A stretch of DNA of 36,489 nt from the IMG/VR virus record IMGVR_UViG_3300047552_000441, positions 1 to 36,489 of that record; one strand, written 5' to 3'. The translations under genes and the position numbers were made by a program. The notes under the pieces were generated by a model. That model saw only the letters and a list, made by a program, of their open reading frames with translations. It did no database searches and was not told where the DNA came from. Of the stretch, positions 28,356 to 36,009 are shown piece after piece. Position 1 is the stretch's first letter, and each line of letters begins with the position of its first letter. The DNA is from a virus.

Positions 28356-31127
28356 ATGACATATTTACCAACAGCATACGAACAATTTATCTATAAAAGC
28401 CGATATTCTCGCTGGCTCCCTGAAGAAAACCGCAGGGAAGAATGGGAAGAAACGGTAGCACGCTACTTTGATTTCTTTGACAAACGCCTTAAGAAAGAAA
28501 ACAACTTTACTCTCACAAAAGAATTACGTGCTGAACTAGAGCAAGCAGTGCTGAACCTAGAGGTCATGCCATCTATGCGTGCCCTTATGACAGCAGGCCC
28601 AGCTCTAGAGCGGTGTAACGTAGCAGGCTTTAACTGCTTTAGCGGCTCTACGCAATACATGACTAAAGAAGGTTTAAAAACCTTCAAAGAAACTGCCAAT
28701 ACTACTCAGACTATTCTTTCTGGTACAGGCAACTGGGTAGAGGCGCGTATTCATGAATATGGCGTACAGAAGCTTAACCGCGTTACTCTCAAGTCTAGTA
28801 AAAAGACTAATGTTCGCCGTTTTATACTAGCTACTGCTGACCATAAGTGGATTACTGCTCGTGGGGAGACTACCGCACTTGAAGTAGGGGACGTAATCCC
28901 GTTCCAATCTGCACCGTACGAGTTTGATTTAGAGCAATACATTGCTGGTATTGGTTTTGGTGATGGAACTCTAGATACACGAGGTCGTGCTAGAATCCGC
29001 TTATGCGGGGCTAAAAATAAGTTGTTGCCTTATTTTGAAGAGTACGGCAATAGTTCTATTATGTATCCTCCTTCATATGAAGGTGATGCGTTAGTAGTAT
29101 TCCATAAAGGGTTTTTTGAAAATTGGAAAGAGCTTCCTAAAACACCATCAGCGTCTTGGTTCGAGGGATATTTGGCCGCAGACGGACATAGCAATCCTGT
29201 GCAACCAGGTGTCTTAACACAAAGCGGTGATGTAGCAAAGTATATATATGACAATTCGGCATATGCAGGGCTTCTGTGTACAGGTATGCACACCTATATG
29301 TATGCGCCTACTTCTGTTAAAAATACTACACCACTACATCGCCTTTCTTTACATGATACTGGTTCTTTCTATGTAGAATCCATTGAAGAAAACGTAGCTG
29401 AGGAAACTGTATACTGTGCGCTAGAGCCTACTACTTCTAGCTTTACGCTGGCGGGTGGTGTGGTAACAGGCAACTGTTCGTACTTACCTATTGACCATTT
29501 GCGTGCGTTTGATGAGTGCTTGTACGTACTTATGTGTGGCACAGGCGTTGGGTTTTCTGTAGAAAAATCTAACACAGACAAACTGCCAACTGTAAATGAG
29601 CATTTTGAAAAGTCCTCAACAGTTATTGTTGTAGAAGATTCAAAGCAAGGTTGGGCAAAAGGTTTGCGCGAACTTATTGCACTTTTGTACTCAGGCCAAA
29701 TTCCTACATGGGATTTGTCTAAGCTACGTCCTGCAGGGGCACGTCTTAAGACTTTTGGTGGTCGTTCTAGTGGCCCAGAGCCTCTTAACGAACTGTTTGC
29801 CTTTGTTGTACAGAAGATTATTGCTGCTAAAGGTCGTAAGCTTACTCCACTAGAGTGTCATGACATTGTGTGTAAAATTGCAGATGTTGTAGTGGTTGGT
29901 GGCGTACGTCGCTCAGCACTCATCTCTTTGTCAGATCTAAGTGACCATGCAATGCAGGAAGCTAAGTCTGGTATGTGGTGGGAAAATAATAAGCAGCGTG
30001 CTTTGGCCAATAACTCTGTAGCCTATACAAGCAAACCAGACCTTCTTACGTTTATTAAGGAATGGGAAGCTCTTATTCGCAGTCAAAGTGGCGAGCGTGG
30101 TATATTTAATCGCGAGGCATCTGCAAAGTTTGCAAAGCGATTTGGCCGCCGTGACCCAGATCAGCCTTGGGGAACTAATCCATGCGCTGAGATTACACTA
30201 CGTCCGTACCAATTCTGTAACTTGACTGAAGTTGTAGTACGTTCTGACGATACGTTTGAGTCACTTAAACGCAAAGCTCGTATCGCCTCTATTCTAGGCA
30301 CGTTCCAAAGCACTCTTACGGACTTTAAATACCTCCGTAAAGTTTGGACTACCAATACAGAGGAAGAGCGTCTACTAGGTGTTAGCTTGACTGGTATTCT
30401 TGATAACGCATTTATGGCTGGAAAGGCAAAGGATGATACGCACACTCTGGAGAGCTTTTTGGAGGAACTTAGATTGGTGGTTGTTGACGCTAACGCTGAT
30501 TTTGCTGCAAAGCTTGGTATTTCTGCTTCATGTTCTACTACTTGTGTTAAGCCTTCTGGCACAGTTTCTCAACTTGTCAATTCAGCTAGTGGTATTCATA
30601 CTCGTCACTCTAAATACTATATCCGCACTGTGCGTGGCGACAAGAAAGACCCGTTAACACAGTTCCTTATTGCTAAAGGAGTTCCGTATGAAGATTGCGT
30701 ACGTAGTCCAGATACTACAGCGGTTTTCTCATTCCCAATGAAAGCACCAGAATCTGCTCTTGTACGAGAAGACTTAACGGCTATTGAACATTTGGAGTTG
30801 TGGAAAACCTACCAGCTATATTGGTGTGAACACAAGCCATCTATTACGGTGAGTGTAACTGATGCAGAATGGCTAGACGTTGGTGCATGGGTATACAAAA
30901 ACTTTGATGATGTAAGTGGCGTAAGCTTCTTACCATTCTCAGAGCATACATATAAGCAAGCACCTTATCAGGAATGTGACGAAGCTACGTATCTTGAATA
31001 CAAAGCACGTGTTCCTGAAAACATTGACTGGAAGGCACTATCTGATTTTGAAAAAGAAGATACTACTTCTGGAACTCAAACTATGGCTTGTACAGGTGGC
31101 GTGTGCGAGATTGTAGACATCACATGA
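28356..31127 (+). CDS. nrdJ: Class II ribonucleotide reductase with intein, 923 aa
   Basis: Makes deoxyribonucleotides using adenosylcobalamin; no separate radical subunit is needed. The ends joined across the intein give 643 aa. Key residues (precursor numbering): C374 in NCSYLPID and C621 in FCNLTEV (redox pair; L. leichmannii C119 and C419), C610 in NPCAEITL (thiyl radical; C408 there), and the C-terminal shuttle C912/C917 (ACTGGVC). An intein occupies residues 94-373, so splicing joins N93 to C374 and restores the catalytic Cys. Cobalamin dependence implies a host with B12. The ribosome site is weak (AAGAGATAAT). Confidence 0.95.
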   Translation: MTYLPTAYEQFIYKSRYSRWLPEENRREEWEETVARYFDFFDKRLKKENNFTLTKELRAELEQAVLNLEVMPSMRALMTAGPALERCNVAGFNCFSGSTQYMTKEGLKTFKETANTTQTILSGTGNWVEARIHEYGVQKLNRVTLKSSKKTNVRRFILATADHKWITARGETTALEVGDVIPFQSAPYEFDLEQYIAGIGFGDGTLDTRGRARIRLCGAKNKLLPYFEEYGNSSIMYPPSYEGDALVVFHKGFFENWKELPKTPSASWFEGYLAADGHSNPVQPGVLTQSGDVAKYIYDNSAYAGLLCTGMHTYMYAPTSVKNTTPLHRLSLHDTGSFYVESIEENVAEETVYCALEPTTSSFTLAGGVVTGNCSYLPIDHLRAFDECLYVLMCGTGVGFSVEKSNTDKLPTVNEHFEKSSTVIVVEDSKQGWAKGLRELIALLYSGQIPTWDLSKLRPAGARLKTFGGRSSGPEPLNELFAFVVQKIIAAKGRKLTPLECHDIVCKIADVVVVGGVRRSALISLSDLSDHAMQEAKSGMWWENNKQRALANNSVAYTSKPDLLTFIKEWEALIRSQSGERGIFNREASAKFAKRFGRRDPDQPWGTNPCAEITLRPYQFCNLTEVVVRSDDTFESLKRKARIASILGTFQSTLTDFKYLRKVWTTNTEEERLLGVSLTGILDNAFMAGKAKDDTHTLESFLEELRLVVVDANADFAAKLGISASCSTTCVKPSGTVSQLVNSASGIHTRHSKYYIRTVRGDKKDPLTQFLIAKGVPYEDCVRSPDTTAVFSFPMKAPESALVREDLTAIEHLELWKTYQLYWCEHKPSITVSVTDAEWLDVGAWVYKNFDDVSGVSFLPFSEHTYKQAPYQECDEATYLEYKARVPENIDWKALSDFEKEDTTSGTQTMACTGGVCEIVDIT
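28635..29474 (+). other. Intein with LAGLIDADG endonuclease motifs, 280 aa
   Basis: In-frame within the reductase gene. Cys1 (CFSGSTQYMT), block B TADHKW (residues 160-165 of the precursor), two LAGLIDADG-like motifs YIAGIGFGDG (195-204) and WFEGYLAADG (268-277), C-terminal FTLAGGVVTGN with final Asn, then +1 Cys. The penultimate residue is Gly rather than the usual His, which occurs in some active inteins but can slow splicing. Both endonuclease motifs keep an Asp, so homing activity may persist. Confidence 0.9.
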
Positions 31128-31192
31128 TGTACATAGCCATAGCAACTATTGCTACCTATGCGTTTGTAAAATACCTAATTTTTAGTAGATGA
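31124..31192 (+). CDS. 22-residue membrane peptide
   Basis: MMYIAIATIATYAFVKYLIF is one hydrophobic helix with a basic end. The start overlaps the reductase stop (ATGA). Unknown function. Confidence 0.5.
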   Translation: MMYIAIATIATYAFVKYLIFSR

Positions 31193-31193
31193 T

Positions 31194-31331
31194 ATGCTGT
31201 CACTTGACCAAATTAGAATGTGGGTTCGTATTATTCGCCGCACTATACAAAATCCACATACTTCTGAAGAAGAGCTTATTCGCATTATTCAGAAGGATTT
31301 AGAAACGTGGCAAAAAAGAGGGCGTGTATGA
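31194..31331 (+). CDS. Unknown basic helical protein, 45 aa
   Basis: Helical and basic (IRMWVRIIRRTIQNPHTS, then EEELIRIIQKDLETWQKRG). ATG begins one base after the previous stop; no clear ribosome site, so probably coupled. Not recognised. Confidence 0.55.
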   Translation: MLSLDQIRMWVRIIRRTIQNPHTSEEELIRIIQKDLETWQKRGRV

Positions 31332-31379
31332 AATATACATGCACTTGTAGATCTTGTAAAATTAGAAGGGACATGCGTA

Positions 31380-31739
31380 ATGGTAGCGAAGACAGTAGCA
31401 TCAAGGAAAGCAAAGGGGAGGAAACACCAACAGGAGATAGTAAAAGCAATCCTGGAGTTGTTCCCAGAGCTGGAACCTGATGACGTTAAAAGCACTGGCA
31501 TGGGGCAATCGGGGGAAGACATACAGCTTTCCCCGAAAGCTCGAAAGCTTCTTCCTGTAGCGATAGAAGCAAAATGCCAGGAGACACTTAATTTTTGGGC
31601 AGCATACGAGCAGGCTAAGGTAAATTCTAAAAACAAGTATATACCTGTAGTTGTTGCAAAACGAAATAGAACAGAACCTATTGCTGTATTAAGCTTTACT
31701 TCTTTTTTATGGTTAATTAGACAACTGAAAGGCGCATAA
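31380..31739 (+). CDS. PD-(D/E)XK endonuclease, phage resolvase-like, 119 aa
   Basis: Likely nuclease for branched DNA or host DNA breakdown. Pattern: basic N-terminus (ASRKAKGRKHQQEIVKAIL with E19), SGED (D47), VAIEAKCQ (E-x-K, Lys65), later IPVVVAKRNRTEPIAVL. This fits a common phage endonuclease type, with LFPELEPDDVKSTGMGQSGED as its recognisable stretch if read from position 26. Position near exonuclease and polymerase genes parallels T7 gene 3. AGAAGGGA lies upstream of ATG. Confidence 0.75.
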   Translation: MVAKTVASRKAKGRKHQQEIVKAILELFPELEPDDVKSTGMGQSGEDIQLSPKARKLLPVAIEAKCQETLNFWAAYEQAKVNSKNKYIPVVVAKRNRTEPIAVLSFTSFLWLIRQLKGA

Positions 31740-32495
31740 ATGACTAAATCACCAAAAGTGCTGCTGCTTGACGTAGAAAGTCTGCCGAATATTATGTACG
31801 GCTTTGATCTATGGAATGGTAGTAAGCCATCAATGCTTATTAAAGAGCGTGCTATTGTGACTTTTGCCTACAAATGGGTAGGTGAAAAATCAGTACACGT
31901 TGTAACCACACACGATTTTCAGAAAGGTAAATATGACCCGTATAATGACAAAGGTATTGTCGAGTTTATCGGAAAGCTCATTACGGACGCGGATTATGTT
32001 GTTGGTCACTACAGCGACAAGTTTGATATGCGTCTCATACGTGCTAGGACTCTTATCAACAACCTGCCACCCCTTCCACCTGTCGCAACAATCGACACCT
32101 ACAAGCTTGCAAAAAAATACTTCTATCTAAATGCTAATAGGTTGGACTATTTGGGTAAATTGCTAGGTCTTGGTGGTAAAATTGGTACATCATGGACTCT
32201 GTGGCAAGACTGCGCAGAAGGTTGTACAAAGGCACTAAAGAAGATGGCCATTTACAATAAGCGTGACGTAGACCTTTTAGAAAAAGTGCTAAACAAGCTT
32301 AAGCCATACGTACAGTCTCCACTAAACCACGGACTATTTGATAGTAGTGGGTATGCTGTATGTCCTCATTGTGGCAGCAAAGAGCTGCAGAAACGGGGTA
32401 CAATTGTCTCTCGCCTTGCTAAAAGGCAGCGTGTACATTGCCAAAAATGTGGTTCTTGGTCGTCTATTAAATTGAAGGAGAGTGCTAATGGATAG
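31740..32495 (+). CDS. DEDDy 3'-5' exonuclease with C-terminal zinc ribbon, 251 aa
   Basis: RNase H-fold exonuclease. Exo motifs: I LLDVES (D11, E13), II VVGHYSDKFD (D96), III YNKRDVD (Y182, D186). Residues 218-247 form a zinc ribbon with C218-x2-C221 (CPHCGS) and C244-x2-C247 (CQKCGSW). No polymerase domain, and the polymerase at 22756 carries its own proofreading domain, so this is an extra nuclease, perhaps for RNA, DNA turnover or repair. The ribbon is unusual for a DnaQ-type enzyme. ATG follows the previous stop directly. Confidence 0.85.
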   Translation: MTKSPKVLLLDVESLPNIMYGFDLWNGSKPSMLIKERAIVTFAYKWVGEKSVHVVTTHDFQKGKYDPYNDKGIVEFIGKLITDADYVVGHYSDKFDMRLIRARTLINNLPPLPPVATIDTYKLAKKYFYLNANRLDYLGKLLGLGGKIGTSWTLWQDCAEGCTKALKKMAIYNKRDVDLLEKVLNKLKPYVQSPLNHGLFDSSGYAVCPHCGSKELQKRGTIVSRLAKRQRVHCQKCGSWSSIKLKESANG

Positions 32496-32727
32496 AGATT
32501 TACCTTGGGTACAAGTTTACGAGGAGGCAACAGATGATAGTGGCTATGAGTACGTTAATCCTAATGTTATTATGTCAGCCGCGATAGTTGATTCTGAAAT
32601 GCTGAATGATGGCACAGAATTGATTATTGTTGAGGTGGTTAATATGGATAACAACTGCCGACAGTTCCCATTTACCTCTGTAAAAGAAGCACAGAGATTT
32701 ATCAAACGTCTAGGGGGAGTTGACTAA
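32488..32727 (+). CDS. Unknown small acidic protein, 79 aa
   Basis: Not recognised. ATG 32488 with GGAGAG upstream. Acidic (MDRDLPWVQVYEEATDDSG), beta-rich middle (ELIIVEVVNMDNN), ending KEAQRFIKRLGGVD. Overlaps both neighbours. Confidence 0.7.
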   Translation: MDRDLPWVQVYEEATDDSGYEYVNPNVIMSAAIVDSEMLNDGTELIIVEVVNMDNNCRQFPFTSVKEAQRFIKRLGGVD

Positions 32728-32984
32728 TGAAACCTTGGGAAGATGGTAAAATTGAAACCTGTGCTGTAAATAGCCCATTACACTACAAGCATAATCACAA
32801 AGGTATTGAGGCTATTGATGCTATAGAGGCGGCTATGCAGCCATCACAATTTAAGGGATACCTTAAGGGTAATCTTCTTAAATACATTTGGCGATGTGAT
32901 TATAAAGGGCACGCTGTACAGGATTTAAAGAAAGCAGAATGGTACCTTAAACGACTTATTGCAACCTATGAGGCTGAGATATAA
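32727..32984 (+). CDS. DUF3310 protein, 85 aa
   Basis: Pattern of the family: VNSPLHYKHNHKGIEAIDAI, FKGYLKGNLLKYIWRCDYKG, DLKKAEWYLKRLIATYE. Common in phages, sometimes labelled nucleotide kinase without proof; function not established. Nearby MazG and ThyX fit a nucleotide-related role. AGGGGGAG precedes ATG. Confidence 0.9.
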   Translation: MKPWEDGKIETCAVNSPLHYKHNHKGIEAIDAIEAAMQPSQFKGYLKGNLLKYIWRCDYKGHAVQDLKKAEWYLKRLIATYEAEI

Positions 32985-33421
32985 TGAAGCACCACATAAG
33001 CTACCTACATATGGGTGCGTATCCAGTAAACTTAGGTATAGCTCTGTCTGAAAAAGAGTTTTATGCGGAGCTTAAGGCACTAGGTATACCTTTGGATACT
33101 TACTTTGTACGTAAGGACGCTGCAACACACTGCTATATTAGCGGTAAATGTATGCCTGTTATTATTATAGCTATTGATGCAGAAGCTAACAAACGTACAC
33201 CACTATCACAAGTATTCTCACTTATATGCCACGAATCTGTACATGCTTGGCAGATGTTATGTGAACATATAGGAGAGACACGACCAGGAGAGGAATCTTC
33301 AGCCTACAATATTCAATGGATTTCCCAATTTTGTATAGACAAATTTCAAGAAAGGATACAGCGTGCTAAGACATCTACACTTAATTCTAAACCTAGACGT
33401 AGCAAGACCACCAAGAGATGA
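32984..33421 (+). CDS. Putative zinc metallopeptidase, HExxH, 145 aa
   Basis: Contains LICHESVHAWQ with the zinc motif H-E-x-x-H, followed about 20 residues later by GEESSAYNIQWI, where a Glu could be the third zinc ligand as in gluzincins. The catalytic Glu is the one after the first His. Phages of Gram-negative hosts often encode this protein type; the target is unknown. No signal peptide, so it acts in the cytoplasm. The C-terminus is basic (PRRSKTTKR) and overlaps the SpeD-like gene by 59 bases. Confidence 0.75.
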   Translation: MKHHISYLHMGAYPVNLGIALSEKEFYAELKALGIPLDTYFVRKDAATHCYISGKCMPVIIIAIDAEANKRTPLSQVFSLICHESVHAWQMLCEHIGETRPGEESSAYNIQWISQFCIDKFQERIQRAKTSTLNSKPRRSKTTKR

Positions 33422-33809
33422 GATTGAGGTAGAAGCGTTCCTATCCTTCCTTATCAAACGCGTAGATATGAATATTGCTAAATCTCATACTCTACCAAAA
33501 AACCCAATGGCCTATTATTGTGATATGTCTGGCAATCGTGGCGCAACAGGAGTGGGTATCCTAGAGACCTCTCACTGTGCATTACATAGTTGGGATGAAG
33601 GTGCCCCTGCTAAACTGGCCTTTGATCTGTATTCATGTGCAGACTTTAAGCTAGAAGATGTAGTACATCTGTGCAATACTTTTGGTATCCTAGCTGGCAG
33701 CTATATGCTAATTGATCGTGATACAGAGCTATATGTTAAAAGTAGAGGCGTTATTGACGCTGGTGGCGTAATTCATGAGGAAAAGAGTCTAACCTATGAC
33801 GAGAGATAA
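33363..33809 (+). CDS. speD: S-adenosylmethionine decarboxylase-like proenzyme
   Basis: 148 aa with GTG start (AAAGGA 6 bases upstream). The family self-cleaves at a Ser to make a pyruvoyl group. Conserved here: GATGVGILETSHCALHSWDE, with Ser70 as the likely pyruvoyl precursor, His75 and Cys92 (FDLYSCADF) matching T. maritima Ser63, His68 and Cys83. Length is that of short (class 1b) bacterial enzymes. It would feed spermidine synthesis, but no spermidine synthase is seen. Some phage-encoded SpeD homologues are reported to act on ornithine or arginine instead, so the substrate is uncertain. Confidence 0.88.
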   Translation: MLRHLHLILNLDVARPPRDEIEVEAFLSFLIKRVDMNIAKSHTLPKNPMAYYCDMSGNRGATGVGILETSHCALHSWDEGAPAKLAFDLYSCADFKLEDVVHLCNTFGILAGSYMLIDRDTELYVKSRGVIDAGGVIHEEKSLTYDER

Positions 33810-34167
33810 TCGTATGGTAAATTGTGTATTGGAGTTTAATAAGAGCTTCCGTGTTGGGGATAAAAAGCGAGAGCTGTATATGACCCTTATTGAAGAAGAG
33901 TTTAACGAGTGGTTGGAGGAAGCTTATGCTACAAAAAAAGCCCCAGACAAGGAGCTTAAAGAACTATGTGACTTGCTTTATGTCATCTTTGGGTACAGTA
34001 TTCAGCGTGGCTGGGATATTGTTACTGCTTTTAACCGCGTTCATAGCAGTAATATGTCAAAGCTTGATTCTGAAGGCCGTCCTATATTCAATGATGCTGG
34101 TAAAGTATGTAAGGGACCAAATTACAAAATTCCTAATCTCAAGGACTTGGTAGATGAACGAAGCTAA
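33796..34167 (+). CDS. mazG: MazG-like NTP pyrophosphohydrolase, 123 aa
   Basis: All-alpha pyrophosphatase that hydrolyses NTPs or related nucleotides. Metal-binding motif: EEEFNEWLEE, then ELKELCDLLYVIFG (ExxE and ExxD pairs), followed by HSSNMSKLDSEGRP and GKVCKGPNYKIPNL, common in phage members. ATG 33796 overlaps the SpeD stop; ATG 33814 is an alternative. Could lower alarmone or dUTP-type nucleotides. Confidence 0.85.
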   Translation: MTRDNRMVNCVLEFNKSFRVGDKKRELYMTLIEEEFNEWLEEAYATKKAPDKELKELCDLLYVIFGYSIQRGWDIVTAFNRVHSSNMSKLDSEGRPIFNDAGKVCKGPNYKIPNLKDLVDERS

Positions 34168-34774
34168 ATTAATATCTGTAACACCTAATGCCGAGTCTAT
34201 TATGGCGTATTGCGCCAGAGTATCCTCTAACAATCAAGACAATCCAGAGTACGAAAAGCTACTAAGCTATTGTGTAAAACACAAGCACTGGTCTGTATTT
34301 GAAATGGCTGATATGTGTGTAGAGATTGTCACTTCTCGTGCTATGGCACAGCAAATTCTACGCCATAGAAGCTTTCATTTTCAGGAGTTTAGTCAGCGGT
34401 ACGCAAATGCCGCTACGTATGTTCCTTGTGAAGCTAGAGAACAAGACACAAAGAATAGGCAAAACTCTACAGATACACTTAGCGAAGACATAAAAGCTAC
34501 GTGGCTTACAGTACAAGCTGCTAATTGGAACGCTGCTATTGATGCCTATAAATGGGCATTAGATAATGGCATTGCCAAAGAAACGGCTCGTATGATACTT
34601 CCTGTACAAACAGAGACTAAGTTGTACATGAAAGGTACAGTACGTGACTGGATTCACTATATTGCCGTACGTACAGATCCTTCTACTCAGAGGGAGCATA
34701 GGGATGTTGCTGAAAGTATTAAAACTATTTTCATAGAACAATTCCCAACTGTAGGCAAGGTAGCCTTTAATTAG
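34154..34774 (+). CDS. thyX: Flavin-dependent thymidylate synthase
   Basis: Makes dTMP from dUMP using FAD and methylene-folate. The ThyX signature RHRx7S is intact: LRHRSFHFQEFSQRY, with R70-H-R72 and Ser80. Later motifs RMILPVQTETK and RDWIHYIAVRTD fit the FAD/dUMP site. 206 aa, close to the usual size. It overlaps the MazG gene and is the last rightward gene before a strong terminator; with the reductase it supplies thymine nucleotides. Confidence 0.95.
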   Translation: MNEAKLISVTPNAESIMAYCARVSSNNQDNPEYEKLLSYCVKHKHWSVFEMADMCVEIVTSRAMAQQILRHRSFHFQEFSQRYANAATYVPCEAREQDTKNRQNSTDTLSEDIKATWLTVQAANWNAAIDAYKWALDNGIAKETARMILPVQTETKLYMKGTVRDWIHYIAVRTDPSTQREHRDVAESIKTIFIEQFPTVGKVAFN

Positions 34775-34782
34775 GACAAAAT

Positions 34783-34808
34783 AAAAGGGGAGCTTTCGCT
34801 CCCCTTTT
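34783..34808. terminator. Strong bidirectional terminator between convergent operons
   Basis: Perfect 11-bp stem, AAAAGGGGAGC with GCTCCCCTTTT, 4-base loop TTTC, T runs on both strands. It ends the rightward replication operon and the leftward lysis operon. Confidence 0.92.
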
Positions 34809-34813
34809 TTGTA

Positions 34814-34867
34814 TTAGCAGCCTTTTTTGCCGCCTTTACCACTTTTAACAGTCTTCTTCTTTTTCAT
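34814..34867 (-). CDS. 17-residue Lys/Gly-rich peptide
   Basis: MKKKKTVKSGKGGKKGC. Strong ribosome site (AGGAG, 6 bases before ATG) embedded in the end of the spanin gene, then a stop 6 bases before the terminator stem. The site and the highly biased composition argue for real translation. It may bind nucleic acid or membranes; unknown. Confidence 0.6.
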   Translation of the reverse strand: MKKKKTVKSGKGGKKGC

Positions 34868-34870
34868 AAG

Positions 34871-35338
34871 TCACTCCTGCTGGTTGAATTCCTTGGACAT
34901 TTTACTGATCCAAGCCTGGCACGCAAGTAGCTGTTGTGTTTGTAAGTCAGCATACTTCGTAAGCTCTATAATATCTCTTGTAGCCTTTTTAGAAAGTCTG
35001 TTTGGGCAGGTTTTTGCATCACGTCCTGTGGTGGGGTCGGAAATGCTGGGCACTCCCTCTGTATCATAGGCTTTGTACAGGCTGTCAAGAGCAACAGCGT
35101 ACTTATCATTAATAGTTTTGAGTGACAGTTGGTAATCATTAGATACCTCTGAGGATAGTTTTAGGGTATTTCTTTCAGTAGCAAGTATACTTGTTTTAGA
35201 TGCTACAGAGCGTTCTAGCTCAGCTACATCCCATGCAGACTGTACTACAGACTTGCCATGAAAGTATCCGGCACTATATAGCCCGACTACGCTTACGAAC
35301 AGGAGTATCTGTTTCCAATGCTGAAGTAGAATCCACAT
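34871..35338 (-). CDS. i-spanin (Rz-like), 155 aa
   Basis: Inner-membrane spanin that joins an outer-membrane partner to disrupt the outer membrane at lysis. N-terminal membrane segment (ILLFVSVVGLYSAGYFHG), then a periplasmic coiled coil (VAELERSVASKTSILATERN), and a C-terminal region typical of Rz (CPNRLSKKATRDIIELTKYA, QQLLACQAWISKM). GGAGG precedes ATG. I did not find a clear o-spanin (Rz1) in another frame. It supports a Gram-negative host. Confidence 0.82.
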   Translation of the reverse strand: MWILLQHWKQILLFVSVVGLYSAGYFHGKSVVQSAWDVAELERSVASKTSILATERNTLKLSSEVSNDYQLSLKTINDKYAVALDSLYKAYDTEGVPSISDPTTGRDAKTCPNRLSKKATRDIIELTKYADLQTQQLLACQAWISKMSKEFNQQE

Positions 35339-35537
35339 GTTTGCCTCCTAATTTTCCTGACAATTTGCCACCTACATAGCCAAGTACGTACGCACTTAGG
35401 TACCAGCCTAATACTTCTGCACTTTTAGTGGCAACAACTACATAAGACGACGGGATAAATGTAACAAACACCGACAGGCGTGCCATAGATAGCCTGCCAT
35501 TATCCCCTTCAAAAAACTCAGGAAACCTACTAAGCAA
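35274..35537 (-). CDS. Holin-like membrane protein, 87 aa
   Basis: Likely pore former that times lysis. TTG start with AAGGAG 7 bases upstream. Two hydrophobic segments: LSVFVTFIPSSYVVVA and VLGWYLSAYVLGYVGG, then a basic C-terminus (PVRKRSRAI). NGRLSMARLSVF at the front is typical of a short phage holin type. It lies between lysozyme and spanin, overlapping both, as expected for the family. Confidence 0.75.
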   Translation of the reverse strand: MLSRFPEFFEGDNGRLSMARLSVFVTFIPSSYVVVATKSAEVLGWYLSAYVLGYVGGKLSGKLGGKHVDSTSALETDTPVRKRSRAI

Positions 35538-36009
35538 GGAATAACTCCTTCTCCTTTTGGCGGCGTGCTACAAGCCCAGGCAATACTTTTTTCTTAGCGT
35601 ATACCCATTTGGTGATCTCGTTTGCAGCAGCGTGCATATTGCCAGCATTTAAATGCTCTAGTAAGCTAGATTCTTTAAAGTTACCTGCACCTACGTTAAA
35701 TACAAAACTTACAAGAGCTGAGAATTGGTTTTCAGTAAGTTCTACTTTTACATATCTACGTACAGCAGCTTGTGCCTCTTTAAGGTCAGATCTAAGTAAT
35801 TCTTCAGCTTTTTCTTTAGTCACACTACCAGACACACCTTTAGTATGTCCGTAACCTACAGTAAGTTTACCAGCAGGACACACGTAAGGCTGGCTACTAA
35901 ACCCTTCAGAGGTTTTAATAATATCTAGTCCTTTTGCGTTAATTTCCATAGGTATACCTATAAATATAGTTACTAAAAGTAGTCTATTTATCAAGTCTCT
36001 TAGCTTCAT
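35530..36009 (-). CDS. Phage lysozyme (endolysin), GH24, 159 aa
   Basis: Cleaves peptidoglycan. Catalytic triad spacing E-8-C-5-T: E35 (KTSEGFSSQ), C44 (YVCPAG), T50 (LTVGYGHT), with Cys in place of the Asp of T4 lysozyme, as in some lambdoid enzymes. An N-terminal hydrophobic run (LINRLLLVTIFIGIP) could be a signal-arrest-release anchor or a signal peptide, which would let it reach the periplasm without a large holin pore. Later motifs (FVFNVGAGNF, GLVARRQKEKELF) complete the family. Confidence 0.93.
   Translation of the reverse strand: MKLRDLINRLLLVTIFIGIPMEINAKGLDIIKTSEGFSSQPYVCPAGKLTVGYGHTKGVSGSVTKEKAEELLRSDLKEAQAAVRRYVKVELTENQFSALVSFVFNVGAGNFKESSLLEHLNAGNMHAAANEITKWVYAKKKVLPGLVARRQKEKELFLA

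Noticed and set aside
30161-30562. Minus-strand frame of 133 codons opposite ribonucleotide reductase
   Set aside because: Antisense to conserved catalytic sequence; no start signal.
31328-31480. Possible 50-residue gene starting MKYTCTCRSCKIRRD
   Set aside because: The start overlaps the previous stop and the Cys spacing is tempting, but two thirds of it overlap the endonuclease gene in another frame and lose coding character. Left out as not supported enough.
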